Below are positions 6,609 through 6,735 of a stretch of DNA of 6,735 nucleotides, piece by piece. Where the stretch lies: NCBI GenBank assembly GCA_945861315.1, contig CAMAUB010000074.1, forward strand, positions 1 to 6,735. Direction: 5' to 3'. Positions within the stretch are counted from its first letter, which is position 1; each line of letters begins with the position of its first letter. Both the position numbers and the translations under genes were made by a program. This DNA comes from Chlamydia trachomatis. GTDB taxonomy: Bacteria; Chlamydiota; Chlamydiia; Chlamydiales; JAAKFR01. The notes below the pieces were generated by a model. It ran no database searches, was not told where the DNA came from, and saw only the letters and a program-made list of their open reading frames with translations.

Positions 6609-6735
6609 TTTTGCTAACTCCAAGTTGTAAATCCCAGCGATTAAGTTGAATCGAAGAGTGAACCTTTTGCGCCTATTTCGATAACGATCAGACAGAATTT
6701 TAAAACGCTTTAAACTGCCGATGACATTTTCATTG
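6606..6735 (-). CDS. IS5-family DDE transposase, C-terminal 42 residues
   Basis: The visible reading frame starts at 6734 (NENVIGSLKRF) and ends with a TGA at 6606-6608. It contains the glutamate of the DDE triad followed six residues later by lysine (E then K in ENVIGSLK), the E-(6)-K part of the family's Y-R-E-K signature. RYRNRRKRF and LRFNLIAGIYNLELA follow, typical of the C-terminus of IS5/IS4-superfamily transposases. The enzyme would cut and join the element's ends during transposition. The rest lies beyond the right edge, so whether it is intact cannot be judged. Its stop codon lies in the same frame as the downstream carrier remnant, with the next in-frame codons crossing the IS end into carrier sequence. 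Confidence 0.88.
   Translation of the reverse strand, partial: NENVIGSLKRFKILSDRYRNRRKRFTLRFNLIAGIYNLELAK

Larger units (their letters stand above)
6591..6735 (-). mobile_element. IS5-type insertion sequence, one end only (continues beyond the right edge)
   Basis: The window's last 145 bases hold the transposase 3' end and, at 6591-6608, the probable terminal inverted repeat GACCTCTTTCGAAACTCA, which overlaps the transposase stop codon. The carrier homology begins immediately outside it. A TA at 6589-6590 could be the target duplication, since several IS5 subgroups duplicate two or three bases. The other end, and hence the repeat match, is outside the window, so the border is accurate only to a few bases. 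Confidence 0.75.

Noticed and set aside
6418..6609. 63-residue - strand frame beginning MSFERG across the IS border
   Set aside because: It is a different frame over the carrier sequence; its Cys-rich translation is an artefact, while the neighbouring frame gives the carrier repeats.

Overview
The window looks like part of the chromosome of a host-associated, intracellular bacterium. My best guess is a Chlamydia-related (environmental chlamydial) lineage. The pointers are moderately low GC content, a large membrane protein with two hairpin-type hydrophobic domains of the kind seen in chlamydial inclusion-membrane (Inc) proteins, a long TPR protein directly before mgtE, and the remains of a mitochondrial-carrier-type gene, a family that is normally eukaryotic. 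The assignment is inferred from gene content. Another amoeba-associated group such as Legionella-like bacteria is not excluded.

Layout: (1) Positions 2-2464, + strand: the 3' part of an unrecognised large membrane protein with a long helical middle, cut by the left edge. (2) Positions 2465-2520: a 56-base gap with a good sigma70-like promoter (TTGAGA, 17 bases, TAGAAT), a strong Shine-Dalgarno and a 9-bp hairpin that covers the Shine-Dalgarno. (3) Positions 2521-4539: a 672-residue TPR protein. (4) Positions 4544-6010: mgtE, a complete Mg2+ channel/transporter with N, CBS-CBS and membrane domains, four bases behind the TPR gene and almost certainly in one transcript with it. (5) Positions 5985-6590, - strand: the C-terminal two thirds (201 codons) of a mitochondrial carrier family (SLC25-like) protein, whose 5' end is missing. 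(6) Positions 6591-6735, - strand: the end of an IS5-type insertion sequence, with the last 42 codons of its DDE transposase, sitting exactly where the carrier homology breaks off.

The TPR protein and MgtE form a small operon that can start from its own promoter. The most notable item is the carrier remnant. A eukaryote-type transporter in a bacterium suggests past use in metabolite exchange with, or delivery into, a host, and the IS insertion appears to have destroyed it here. Its identity rests on the family motifs read from the translation (PFDVLR, GLFRG and three repeat ends), not on a database search.
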